Below, one piece after another: positions 34,807 through 43,192 of a DNA stretch of 49,250 bases. Below the pieces are notes generated by a model, which was not told where the DNA came from, searched no databases, and saw nothing but the letters and a program-made list of their open reading frames with translations. Source of the stretch: an uncultured cyanobacterium (GTDB lineage Bacteria > Cyanobacteriota > Cyanobacteriia > Cyanobacteriales > Chroococcidiopsidaceae); contig CAMIFA010000016.1 in NCBI GenBank assembly GCA_946221495.1, positions 1 through 49,250 of the forward strand, written 5' to 3'. The stretch's first letter is position 1, and each line of letters starts with the position of its first letter. Both the position numbers and the translations under genes were made by a program.

Positions 34807-35033
34807 GCGGCACTCACCGAGACAACTAAACGATGATCGCGATCAGCTGCAAACTCTAAACACGCTCTGATGTCTGTTTCTGTCAGTTCTGGAAAGTCAT
34901 CAATAATCTCAGCAATAGACATTCCAGCAGCTAGCCAGCCAAGAACATCGTAAACTGTAATCCGCATCCGACGAACACAGGGCTTGCCCCCACGTTTATC
35001 AGGCTCAATTGTAATAATGTCTCGATAGCTCAT
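34803..35033 (-). CDS. DUF433 antitoxin-type protein
   Basis: 76-aa helix-turn-helix protein of the DUF433 family: KRGGKPCVRRMRITVYDVLG, then LAAGMSIAEIIDDFPELTE and DIRACLEFAAD. These act as DNA-binding antitoxins beside DUF5615/PIN-like toxins. The ATG at 35033 (MSYRDIITIEPD) is chosen; a TTG at 35084 would add 17 unrelated residues. Stop codon overlaps the toxin start, implying coupled translation. Confidence 0.88.
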   Translation of the reverse strand: MSYRDIITIEPDKRGGKPCVRRMRITVYDVLGWLAAGMSIAEIIDDFPELTETDIRACLEFAADRDHRLVVSVSAA

Positions 35034-35163
35034 AATCCAAGTAGGGTATTTACAACTTGTATGTAAGTTTAAAGCAGCTAACACTGCGCTACAACGGATG
35101 GAAGGGAAATATTCATAGCATCTTCAACGGTTATCTGCCGCCGTTGAGCTTCACCGATATTAG

Positions 35164-35179
35164 TACAGGTACACCTGTA
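35164..35179. promoter_or_regulatory. Dyad TACAGGT-AC-ACCTGTA
   Basis: Perfect inverted repeat with 7-base arms and a 2-base spacer, 131-146 bases upstream of the DUF433 start and 73 bases past the plmA stop. It may be an autoregulatory operator for the toxin-antitoxin pair; the distance makes this tentative. Confidence 0.3.
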
Positions 35180-35251
35180 TAGATTGTCGTTTTGCAGCCT
35201 TGGTTATTACCTGTAGAGGAGAAACTTTAATTTCCTGTACTTCCTTCCTTG

Positions 35252-36232
35252 TCAACCCAAACCTAGTTCGCGTTTAAGCAAATCAATTGATTTAATATCA
35301 ATGTAGTTCTCAGAGCAAATCACTTGCGGTGGACGAATAATGTCTTCCCTTGCGGCTTGAACAGCAGCTTTCACACTAGAAAAACTTGCATGGTCGCTGA
35401 TGATTAGTTGGGCGCTTTTAACAACAGCATTTAGTTTATAAGCGTCTCCTAGTTGGGCAGTCATTACCAGTAGTTCGTTGCCGCGCAGACTGTGGATAAT
35501 TACTTCTGCGGCTCTTAGAAGACCAGAACTCAGGCTGACAAAACCTACACAGCTAGCTAATGGTAACTTTTTGAGCAGTTGAATTTCTTGAGAGTAGTTG
35601 TAGATATCAACCGGAATCACCCGCACAGATTTAGGCGCAGCGATTCCTTCTGCTTGCCCGACAAAATAGCGACTTGTGACTACAGTTGCGGAAGAAGTTT
35701 GCTCTAGCACTTGCGCCAGTTCTTCTAAAGATACTAACTGCACTGGTATTCCTAGCGCCTCTTCTAGTTCATCAACCATTAATTTTCCCGCGCCAATATC
35801 CTCAGCCGGAGCCGTAACTAGTACCCGCGCACTACAGCGCAATCGCCAGTCAATTTCAGCGAGGAACAGCTCACGCGCTTGATTAAGTGAACAGCCGAGT
35901 TTTAGTAACTGATCTAAGCTTTGCTGTACAATTTTATCCGCTTGGGGATATTTTTCGAGGATGGCAATCGGAACCGGACTTTGCCTTGGAGGTTGAGCGC
36001 GGACATAGATACCCGATCCGGCAACACTTTCTACAAAGCCATCGTCCTCTAGCAAGCGGTACACTTTGCTGATCGTATTGCGATGTAGCCCAGTTTGCAT
36101 TGCTAAAGCGCGGGTACTGGGCAAGCGATGGCCAGGGGGAAATTGCCGGGAAGCGATCGCGTACCGAATTTGATTCACCAGTTGAGTTGAAGCCGGAATT
36201 TCACTATCTGGCTGGATGCGGAACTGAACCAT
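35252..36232 (-). CDS. plmA: GntR-family regulator PlmA
   Basis: 326-aa regulator. An N-terminal GntR winged helix (VNQIRYAIASRQFPPGHRLP, then TGLHRNTISKVYRLLEDDG, then GSGIYV) spans about residues 10-78, and a long C-terminal region is neither an aminotransferase nor an FadR/HutC effector domain. This pattern matches PlmA, which is conserved in cyanobacteria and reported to bind PII-PipX complexes. The ATG at 36232 is preferred: GGAGG lies 7 bases upstream, inside what a TTG start at 36253 would translate. No operon partner. Confidence 0.82.
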   Translation of the reverse strand: MVQFRIQPDSEIPASTQLVNQIRYAIASRQFPPGHRLPSTRALAMQTGLHRNTISKVYRLLEDDGFVESVAGSGIYVRAQPPRQSPVPIAILEKYPQADKIVQQSLDQLLKLGCSLNQARELFLAEIDWRLRCSARVLVTAPAEDIGAGKLMVDELEEALGIPVQLVSLEELAQVLEQTSSATVVTSRYFVGQAEGIAAPKSVRVIPVDIYNYSQEIQLLKKLPLASCVGFVSLSSGLLRAAEVIIHSLRGNELLVMTAQLGDAYKLNAVVKSAQLIISDHASFSSVKAAVQAAREDIIRPPQVICSENYIDIKSIDLLKRELGLG

Positions 36233-36421
36233 TACCAAACCTCCACACAACAAGGGTAACAGACCAGCTGGTAAAAATAGTTTTTAGAAATGTTGTGATC
36301 AATTGCTGATGAGAAACTTTTACAAGGTAAATAAGTAAATTATTGCTATTTTGAGCAGAGATAGCATCTAGATATTGACACAAATATATTTCAAAGTTTT
36401 AAGATACTAGTAAAAATTATT

Positions 36422-37159
36422 ATGGCTAATCTAGAGATCCAAACAAATTACGTAAAAGTTCCCAATAATGATTTAGAAATTGCCGCTTATTTAGCAGCGC
36501 CCAAGGGTGGAGGTTCTTACCCTGGTATTGTGGTAATACAAGAAATTTTTGGCGTTAATGCTCATATTCGGGAAGTTACCCAACGAATCGCGAAAGAAGG
36601 TTATGTAGCGATCGCTCCGGCTATTTTCCAACGTATTGCCCCCCATTTTGAAACTGGTTACACTCCCCAAGACATTGAACTTGGCAGAAAATATAAGGAC
36701 AAGACTAAAGCCTCAGAGCTATTAAGTGATATCCAAGCAACAATTGACTACCTGAAAAACCATCCCCAGGTGAAAAAAGATGCTTTTGGCTGCATTGGCT
36801 TCTGCTTCGGGGGTCATGTTGCTTACCTTGCTGCCACTCTAAGAGATATTAAAGTCACTGCTTCCTTTTATGGTGCTGGAATTGCCACACAGACACCCGG
36901 AGGCAGTTCTCCTACAGTTACTCGTACACCAGAAATCTTCGGCACAATGTACGCTTTCTTTGGGATGGAAGATGTTAGTATTCCTGTCCAACAGGTAGAT
37001 AAAATAGAGGCGGAGCTAGAAAAACATCACATCTCGCATCGCGTATTTCGCTACGATAAAGCAGAACACGGTTTTTTCTGCGACCATCGTGCTAGCTATA
37101 ATCCTGAAGCTGCTGCTGATGCTTGGGAACAGGTAAAACAACTGTTTAAGCAACTTTAA
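36422..37159 (+). CDS. Dienelactone hydrolase family protein
   Basis: 245-aa alpha/beta hydrolase. VVIQEIFGVNAHIRE (Glu near 40), nucleophile Cys in GCIGFCFGGH near 127, and catalytic His in AEHGFFCDHR near 210 match the Cys-Asp-His triad of dienelactone hydrolase. Natural substrate in cyanobacteria is unknown. No signal peptide. It is divergent from plmA, with a 189-base spacer. Confidence 0.9.
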   Translation: MANLEIQTNYVKVPNNDLEIAAYLAAPKGGGSYPGIVVIQEIFGVNAHIREVTQRIAKEGYVAIAPAIFQRIAPHFETGYTPQDIELGRKYKDKTKASELLSDIQATIDYLKNHPQVKKDAFGCIGFCFGGHVAYLAATLRDIKVTASFYGAGIATQTPGGSSPTVTRTPEIFGTMYAFFGMEDVSIPVQQVDKIEAELEKHHISHRVFRYDKAEHGFFCDHRASYNPEAAADAWEQVKQLFKQL

Positions 37160-37265
37160 AATACCTAAATTTAGATCACATCAGGAGAATCTTAATTAAA
37201 TCCCTTTGAGTAACTTGGATAAATTTAGTAGCACTGAGTCAAATTGCAATTCATATTCAAAAGTT

Positions 37266-38162
37266 ATGAAATCTGAATTTAAACCCGATCAAGCAGCCAA
37301 CTCGTTTTCAATGGACGATTTTGCTAAAGCACTTGAACAACATGACTACCAGTTTCAAAAAGGGCAGGTGGTACGCGGCAAGGTATTCCAATATGAGAGC
37401 GATGGCGCTTATGTTGATATTGGTGGCAAGTCAGCAGCTTTTGTACCGCTAACTGAGGTTTCCCTAAAAGCAGTAACAAATTTATCCGAAGTATTGCCTT
37501 TGCAGGAGGAACAGGACTTTGTAATCATTAAAGAGCAGGATGCAGATGGTCAAGTAACGATTTCCCGTCGCCAATTGGAAATCAATTCTATTTGGGAACG
37601 ATTGGCGCAAATGCAGGAAGGTAGTCAATCCCTACAAGTGCGGGTGATTGGGGTAAATAAGGGGGGTGTGACGGTAAATGTCCACTCTTTACGGGGGTTT
37701 ATTCCGCGATCGCATTTAGTTGAGCGTGATGACTTGGAAGCGCTGAAAGGTCAAACTCTCACAGCGACTTTTTTAGAAGTTGATCGTGATCATAATAAAC
37801 TTGTACTCTCCAATCGTCTAGCGACTCGCTCTGCTAGTTTCAGTCAATTAGAACCAGGACAGCTTGTGGAAGGTAAAGTTACTGGTATTAAACCTTTTGG
37901 TATTTTCGTTGATTTAGATGGTGTTAGCGGCTTACTGCACATTAAGCAAGTAAGCCAAAAATACATTGAATCTCTGCCATCGGTGTTTCAAATCGGTCAG
38001 ATAATTAAGGCTGTAATTACTGATTTAGACGAAGGCAAAGGTCGCATTTCACTTTCGACGCGGGTTTTAGAAAATTACCCTGGTGAGATGCTAGAGAATA
38101 TGAATGAGGTAATGGCAAGTGCTGAAGATCGCGCTAATCGAGCTAGAGAAAATTCTAAATAG
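37266..38162 (+). CDS. S1 RNA-binding domain protein (short ribosomal S1 type)
   Basis: 299-aa protein with three S1 motifs: GQVVRGKVFQYESDGAYVDIG, then a divergent middle copy (LQVRVIGVNKGGVTV), then GQLVEGKVTGIKPFGIFVDL. It resembles the second, short S1 of cyanobacteria (Rps1b/Nbp1), a single-stranded RNA-binding protein that may help translation initiation on leaders lacking a strong Shine-Dalgarno site. The ATG at 37266 is preferred on family length; an in-frame TTG at 37206 would add 20 residues. No partner gene. Confidence 0.85.
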   Translation: MKSEFKPDQAANSFSMDDFAKALEQHDYQFQKGQVVRGKVFQYESDGAYVDIGGKSAAFVPLTEVSLKAVTNLSEVLPLQEEQDFVIIKEQDADGQVTISRRQLEINSIWERLAQMQEGSQSLQVRVIGVNKGGVTVNVHSLRGFIPRSHLVERDDLEALKGQTLTATFLEVDRDHNKLVLSNRLATRSASFSQLEPGQLVEGKVTGIKPFGIFVDLDGVSGLLHIKQVSQKYIESLPSVFQIGQIIKAVITDLDEGKGRISLSTRVLENYPGEMLENMNEVMASAEDRANRARENSK

Positions 38163-38404
38163 CTGTAGTTATTAACGTCAGTTCGGGTTAAGCAAGAGGT
38201 GGCACAGTATCAATCAGCAAGGAAGGCTTCTTGAACTAGTGGCAGTAGGGGAGCAAGGTGATACTCCAAACATCATCTGTTAGTATTCAGGTCAACTTAA
38301 AGGTTATCAGTAGCACAGTGCTTTCAGGTTGCTTGTCAGGCAGCGAAGCTTGAATCAACAGTGACATTAAAGACGCTGTTAAGCCTGTTTTCGCCCTCGT
38401 TACA

Positions 38405-38707
38405 ATGAAGTTTGAAATTTTTACTCCTCTTGGGTTTACAGTCAGAACATCTGAGGAATATTGGCAGAGGTTGATTGTCAAGCATCCCGATATTGAAGAG
38501 TTACAGGAGCTAATTCAATTAGCTCTTGCTTCACCGGATCAGGTTCGACGTAGTAGCCGATATGCAGGAGTATTGTTATTTTATCGGGTGCGTCGAGAGG
38601 AACGTTAGCTAGTTGTGGTAGCGCGGCGTTTAAATGGAGATGGGTTCTTGATTACGGCTTATCAAACGGATGCGATTAAAGAAGGTGAGACAGTATGGCT
38701 CAAATAA
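38405..38707 (+). pseudogene. Toxin-like nuclease gene interrupted by an amber codon
   Basis: The frame begins MKFEIFTPLGFTVRTSEEYW and is stopped by TAG at 38606-38608. It continues in the same frame as LVVVARRLNGDGFLITAY to a TAA at 38705-38707. Relatives have Trp (TGG) where the TAG lies, so one base change explains the break. The family looks like the DUF4258/RelE-barnase-like group; I infer a toxin-type role from its pairing with the DUF2283 gene, whose ATG overlaps its last 13 bases. Without readthrough only a 67-residue fragment is made. Confidence 0.75.
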
Positions 38708-38910
38708 AAGTGTTTTATGAACCGGAAGCGGAGTTATTAAGCGTTTTTTGGCAAGCCCCAAGAAAAAATCAGATTTGTACAGAGCTTGGAGATAGTGTCA
38801 TCCTAATTAAAGATGGCGCAAGCGGTGAGCCAATTGGTTTAGAAGTCTTGTCCTACCGTCCTGGAGACGCTCGGTTTGATGCAGTGAGCGTTGAGTTAGG
38901 TCACTGTTAG
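38695..38910 (+). CDS. DUF2283 domain-containing protein
   Basis: 71-aa protein with the DUF2283 pattern: IKVFYEPEAELLSVFW, then GDSVILIKDGASGEPIGLEVLSY. DUF2283 proteins commonly sit beside DUF4258 toxins and are thought to be antitoxins. It begins inside the 3' end of the broken toxin-like gene, so it is retained after loss of its partner. Confidence 0.8.
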   Translation: MAQIKVFYEPEAELLSVFWQAPRKNQICTELGDSVILIKDGASGEPIGLEVLSYRPGDARFDAVSVELGHC

Positions 38911-39047
38911 TCCAGTACAATCAGCAAACTAACAAATCTTTGCAGTGGGCTGGTGGTGCAGCGTTTAAAGTTGAATTCAGCGATCGCATCTAGACTCTAG
39001 ATTTAGTCTTGGATAATCAACATAAAAGGAGCGAGGTTGCAGTGTGA

Positions 39048-39377
39048 GTGAGGGTTCCTGAAGATGCAGTCATCCCCGACGACAAAATTACCCGTTACCT
39101 ACTTGTGCATAAAGCTAGGAATGATAAATCGAAATTTTTGGCACAAGCTGGATTTACCCAGGAAAATCCAGAAGCATTGAAAGCAGCTATTCAGTCACTT
39201 ATTAAATCTGTTAAGGCGATCGAAGATAGAAGTAACGAGTATGGAACCTTTTATCAAGCAGTGGGAGAACTGGTGGGCGTAAACAATGTAAATTTATCAG
39301 TTGTTACAATTTGGCTACAAGGACAGATTGACAAGAAATTCCAGTTCGTAACACTTAAACCTTGTAAGGAGCCTTGA
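39048..39377 (+). CDS. DUF6883 domain-containing protein
   Basis: 109-aa protein with the DUF6883 layout: IPDDKITRYLLVHKARNDKSKFLAQAGFT, a middle helix, and a C-terminal strand TIWLQGQIDKKFQFVTLKP. The start is GTG, with AAAGGAGCGAGG about 12-20 bases upstream. It ends one base before the next gene. The pair resembles a small toxin-antitoxin-like module; biochemical role unknown. Confidence 0.75.
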   Translation: MRVPEDAVIPDDKITRYLLVHKARNDKSKFLAQAGFTQENPEALKAAIQSLIKSVKAIEDRSNEYGTFYQAVGELVGVNNVNLSVVTIWLQGQIDKKFQFVTLKPCKEP

Positions 39378-39378
39378 C

Positions 39379-39627
39379 ATGACACTAAATCTGTACTGTG
39401 AGGTTGCTTTAACTCGTAACTTACCAGAGCATGATTTACAAGCGGGAGATATTGCAACGTTAGTTGATTTCGTACCTCATCCAAGCGGTGGCGAAGAAGG
39501 TTGTGTGCTAGAGGTCTTCAATGCGGTTGGCGAGTCCCTTGTAGTAATTGCTGTACCAATTTCTGCGGTGGCAGCTTTACGTGCTGACGAAATTTTTACA
39601 GTACGTTCCTTAGCAAAAGCAAGTTAA
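39379..39627 (+). CDS. DUF4926 domain-containing protein
   Basis: 82-aa beta-rich protein of the DUF4926 type: VALTRNLPEHDLQAGDIATLVD, then GCVLEVFNAVGESLVV. Such proteins usually sit next to DUF6883 and are predicted antitoxin or partner proteins. Separated from it by one base, so co-translated. Confidence 0.8.
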   Translation: MTLNLYCEVALTRNLPEHDLQAGDIATLVDFVPHPSGGEEGCVLEVFNAVGESLVVIAVPISAVAALRADEIFTVRSLAKAS

Positions 39628-39808
39628 TCACCTTAACAGTAGAGTTTATAGTTGTAGGTGTTGCTAAAGGCTAATAAATCATTGTAGCCAGCTATATCAA
39701 GGTTATCTTTAACGTGCCAAAAGCACTCTACGGCGGCTCAAATCAATCGTTAGACGAGCTTAAGTTATCGGTAGGGGTGGTACTCGCTATTCTGCGGGTT
39801 GAAGGGAG

Positions 39809-41554
39809 TCATTTAGTGCGTTCGCTGTTTCTACCAAACTTATCTGGAGAACCACCTATACCCTGAAGAATACCGCGACCAATTAAGCCGATCGCACGTC
39901 CAATTACTTGCGTAAGAATGTAGACAACACCATTACCGATAAATGCTACTGTTGCGCGGATACGCGGCGCGATCGCATCCCGAATTTCTAGTGCTAACGT
40001 TACTGCTAGCTCAATTCCTGAAAGTTGTGTTAGTTCCTGGCTACGAGGCGCATAAATTGAAACTTTAGCGATACCTCTACTTGCTAATACAAATAGTTGA
40101 TAGCGGCTTTCAAAAATTGCCTTTGGTTCAGTAACATAAGAATTTAAGCGATATTTCCAAGATAAATTATTTCTAAACTGCTCAATTTCTCTTGTTGAAA
40201 TTAAACTACGGTCATAAAAACTTTGTTTAATTCCTTCTACATCAGCAAATTGATTTAGTAGCGGTTGCACTACTGAGTTACCCACTTGAATTATTAAATT
40301 CTGCAATATTAATTCTGCTCTTTCCTTTGCTTCTAAACTATTAGAAGGGTAGGAAATATTATCAATTACCAAAGGTGTTTGAAATAATAAATAAGAGAAT
40401 AAATCTGCTACTAAAGGAATTTTATCTAAAATTTGTGTCTGGACAACAAGCACATCTTGTAGTAGTAAATTAACAATTTCTATGTGCCGATTACGTATCC
40501 GCAATGTTAAATATTTACCAAAAAACTCTGTTGTTACCGCTTGCCATAAATCTCGTAAAATAACTGGCTGTAGTTCTGGTAATTGATCTACTTGAATTTG
40601 AGAAAACCGCAGTTCATCTAAAATATTACTAATCTTTTGCAGAATAAGATTAAGCAGTTCTCGTTTTTTTTCTTCCCGAAAGATGTCAATTTCTAGAGGT
40701 ACATCAGTCACGTTTTGCAAACTAAGTTGGAGTTTTGGAGATATAGAGTCAAATAAATCAGCTTGTATTCTAATTGCTCCAGTTGTTTTTATTTGAGCGA
40801 TCGCCCTAGACGGCACTCCCTGAACGCCAGTCTCAACGGAGGGAACCTCCGCACGAGACTGGCTCCTCCTGCCTTCATCTCCCTTACCCCTCAACGGAGG
40901 GATACCCAGAGAACTAGCTCCCCTTAACCCCCGACCTCTACTTTCAGGCGCAGCCAATAAACGATTAACAAGCCAACGAGACGCTAATAATTCTCGTCGC
41001 TGTCCCGCCAGAAACGCTCGTTCTAGCACTGGTAGTCCGGGGGTTTGCAGTTGTGCCGTTACTTCAGCCAAGACTAACTCAATTTGCGCTAGTCCTGAAG
41101 ATCGCCACCGATGCCGAACTATGGCAAAAATACTCGGCTGCTGGGTAGACTCGTTTGTCCAATAGAGTTGACCTGCCGCTACTTGTCTAATGGCTGCGAC
41201 TAATTCTGTAACAGAAATTCCTTTAGAGCAATATCCTTCAATGCCAGCTTGCCGCGCTACTACCAAGAAAGTAGGCTCTTGGATAGAACTAAGTAGTAAT
41301 ATCGGTATCTGATACTGGGTTTTCAGTTGCCTTAGTTGTAAGCTCAATTGGCTAGACTGTAAGGAGTCTATTGGTTCTAAGATGACTAAATCTATTGCTA
41401 GCGCAGCAGAGGCTAAAAGTTGTAAGGCAGTAGTAATAACTTCAGCTTCAGCTACTACCTGTAAATCAGGAAATTCTTCAATGATTGTACGTAGACCCTT
41501 ACGAAAGATAGGGTCTGAATCAATTAATAGTAGTCTTAATGTGCGATCGCTCAT
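39809..41554 (-). CDS. Receiver-like plus DUF3685 domain protein
   Basis: 581-aa protein. An N-terminal receiver fold (residues about 6-125) has LLIDSDPIFRKGL, a Lys in GYCSKGISV and the alpha5 VTELVAAIRQVAAGQLYW, but the acceptor Asp is replaced by Glu (LVILEPID), so it is probably a pseudo-receiver. The C-terminal DUF3685 region (about 270-560) is typical of cyanobacteria, with hydrophobic helices near the end (VAFIGNGVVYILTQVIGRAIGLIG). A stretch of about 35-40 residues near 210-245 (RGLRGASSLGIPPLRGKGDE) is encoded by a palindromic repeat. Function unknown. Confidence 0.8.
   Translation of the reverse strand: MSDRTLRLLLIDSDPIFRKGLRTIIEEFPDLQVVAEAEVITTALQLLASAALAIDLVILEPIDSLQSSQLSLQLRQLKTQYQIPILLLSSIQEPTFLVVARQAGIEGYCSKGISVTELVAAIRQVAAGQLYWTNESTQQPSIFAIVRHRWRSSGLAQIELVLAEVTAQLQTPGLPVLERAFLAGQRRELLASRWLVNRLLAAPESRGRGLRGASSLGIPPLRGKGDEGRRSQSRAEVPSVETGVQGVPSRAIAQIKTTGAIRIQADLFDSISPKLQLSLQNVTDVPLEIDIFREEKKRELLNLILQKISNILDELRFSQIQVDQLPELQPVILRDLWQAVTTEFFGKYLTLRIRNRHIEIVNLLLQDVLVVQTQILDKIPLVADLFSYLLFQTPLVIDNISYPSNSLEAKERAELILQNLIIQVGNSVVQPLLNQFADVEGIKQSFYDRSLISTREIEQFRNNLSWKYRLNSYVTEPKAIFESRYQLFVLASRGIAKVSIYAPRSQELTQLSGIELAVTLALEIRDAIAPRIRATVAFIGNGVVYILTQVIGRAIGLIGRGILQGIGGSPDKFGRNSERTK
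40826..40904. repeat. Palindromic repeat inserted in a coding region
   Basis: Outer arms GCCAGTCTC (40826-40834) and GAGACTGGC (40855-40863); inner arms CGGAGG/CCTCCG with a 3-base GAA loop (40837-40851). A second TCAACGGAGGGA copy lies at 40891-40902. It is REP/MITE-like and in frame with the host gene. Confidence 0.8.
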
Positions 41555-41601
41555 AGTTCGTTAGTGGGCGAGCACATTTAGCGTAACTGTAATCACCTGT
41601 G

Positions 41602-42036
41602 TTACTGCCGATATCCGTAAAAGTTAATACTGTAATCAGTAATTCGTACTCCTGTTTGTTGTTCAATCTGCTGAAGTAAATCCTCTGGCAGTTGAACATC
41701 AACGTCTAAAATCTGATTAGTATCTAGGCAGTTCACATGACTGTGTGAGTCACTGATATTACCGTACAAACGACCATCCGAGCGCTCAACGCACTCAATA
41801 ATATTTTGGCTCGATAGCGCTTCTAGATTTTGATACACCGATGTATGACCAATCTCCTTACCTTGCTGGTTTAAGCGATCATATATCTCTCTAGCCGATA
41901 AATGCTCTTTTTCTTGCCAAAGCAGTTCTAGAATGAAGCGACGCTGGCGGCTCAAGCGCATACCTAGTGCTTGACACCGATCAACAGCATCTTCAAGCGA
42001 TCGAATTGGTTTTACAGCTGCCGCTTCTTTTTGCAT
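41602..42036 (-). CDS. perR: Fur-family regulator, PerR (FurC) type
   Basis: 144-aa winged-helix metalloregulator. GMRLSRQRRFILELLWQEKEHLSAREIYDRL and HTSVYQNLEAL form the DNA-binding domain; SDSHSHVNC carries the metal-binding histidines. The CxxC pairs of iron- or zinc-type Fur proteins are absent. This pattern matches cyanobacterial PerR/FurC, which represses peroxide-defence genes until its metal-bound form is oxidised. A dyad 22 bases upstream of the start may be an autoregulatory site. The PerR subtype is inferred from memory of family sequences. Confidence 0.8.
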   Translation of the reverse strand: MQKEAAAVKPIRSLEDAVDRCQALGMRLSRQRRFILELLWQEKEHLSAREIYDRLNQQGKEIGHTSVYQNLEALSSQNIIECVERSDGRLYGNISDSHSHVNCLDTNQILDVDVQLPEDLLQQIEQQTGVRITDYSINFYGYRQ

Positions 42037-42057
42037 AGGTGAACTTTTTAACTGATT

Positions 42058-42078
42058 AGGTAGGTTAAATCTCTACCT
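42058..42078. promoter_or_regulatory. Dyad AGGTAG-N9-CTACCT upstream of perR
   Basis: 6-base arms 22 bases before the perR start codon. Its first 11 bases (AGGTAGGTTAA) match the inverted repeat at 10759 exactly. A candidate Fur/PerR-type operator, not confirmed. Confidence 0.4.
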
Positions 42079-43192
42079 CTTGTTTACTATTTTACCAACG
42101 AGCAATACCCAACGTTCTGCCAGTCGCTCTAATTAAATTATAGTGATCTCAGGAACATAGACATCACTTGTTGGCGCTATTCCTTGCTGCTTAGTAGCAA
42201 CTAGGCTTACCAGGTCAGAAGCGCGGGTTGTTAGCTTTTGGCTAAATTGCTTAGACACTTGAGTTCTAAGATAAACTCATTACAACTTTACCCTAAATTG
42301 GCTCTAAATGTCCACAAGCGGCTGACAGTAGGGTTCAGCCTATAGCTTGCTTGCAGAAATAATATTAGCAATAGCTAAAGAATTTTTAACTTTTCAATAA
42401 ACCCTCCTACTACTGCACTTGCTCATGTTAAGGACGGATAAAAGCAGAAGTGATAGCATCTCAAATTTTGAAACTACCTATTAGGTAGTTTTAGTAATTT
42501 CATTCTGATGTCATTAAATTGAAATGGTATAAAGAAGGAAGTGAAACTTTATTTGATAAAGGGAACTTTTAGTAACTATTAAAACTAAGGCAGATAAAAC
42601 AAATGTACATTTTTTAATTTTAAAAATGCATTTATTAATACTAAGTAAAATTTTATTCACTTAGAAGGATACTATTAAAACTAGGTGACTAAAGGATGAA
42701 TGAGTAACAATATAAGATTTAAATGAAGTATAAAAAGTTATTTTTGAATTAAATTAAATGTTATGTGTAAAAACTCAAGCGTGTTCCAAGTAAAACATAA
42801 TATGTTTTATACTAGGTAGATACATAAGTTTAACCTCTATTCCCATAATAGTTATTTAATCTAAAAAAGATTTTGTTAATACTGATTTAACTATAAATTT
42901 ACCTAAGACTTCTACTAAAAACAGATAAATTTTAACAATTACATAATCTTAATTTTACTTTTTTATTTTAATGTTAAATCGTATTCCTAATAGTTAATAA
43001 TGAACTTTTTTAATTAGTAACTGTGTAGGTCTACCAATGTTGTATAAAGCCTTTTCTCTTAGTCAAGGACTTAATTAGAGACTAAAGCAAGACAAAAAGG
43101 TGTGCTTGTGGCAGTAGCCATAAGCGGAATACTGCATTATTACGCTGTTTGATTCAAATTGTTTCCTAATCTAAAGCGTCGGAGGAGTTTTG
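42079..43192. other. 1.1-kb AT-rich spacer without a gene
   Basis: No frame looks coding on either strand, and the part after 42500 is extremely AT-rich. One strong dyad is present at 42471-42491 (arms AAACTACCT/AGGTAGTTT, 3-base spacer). The end carries the ribosome site and presumably the promoter of the exported protein at 43193. A small RNA or a decayed gene could lie here, but I see no direct sign. Confidence 0.55.
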
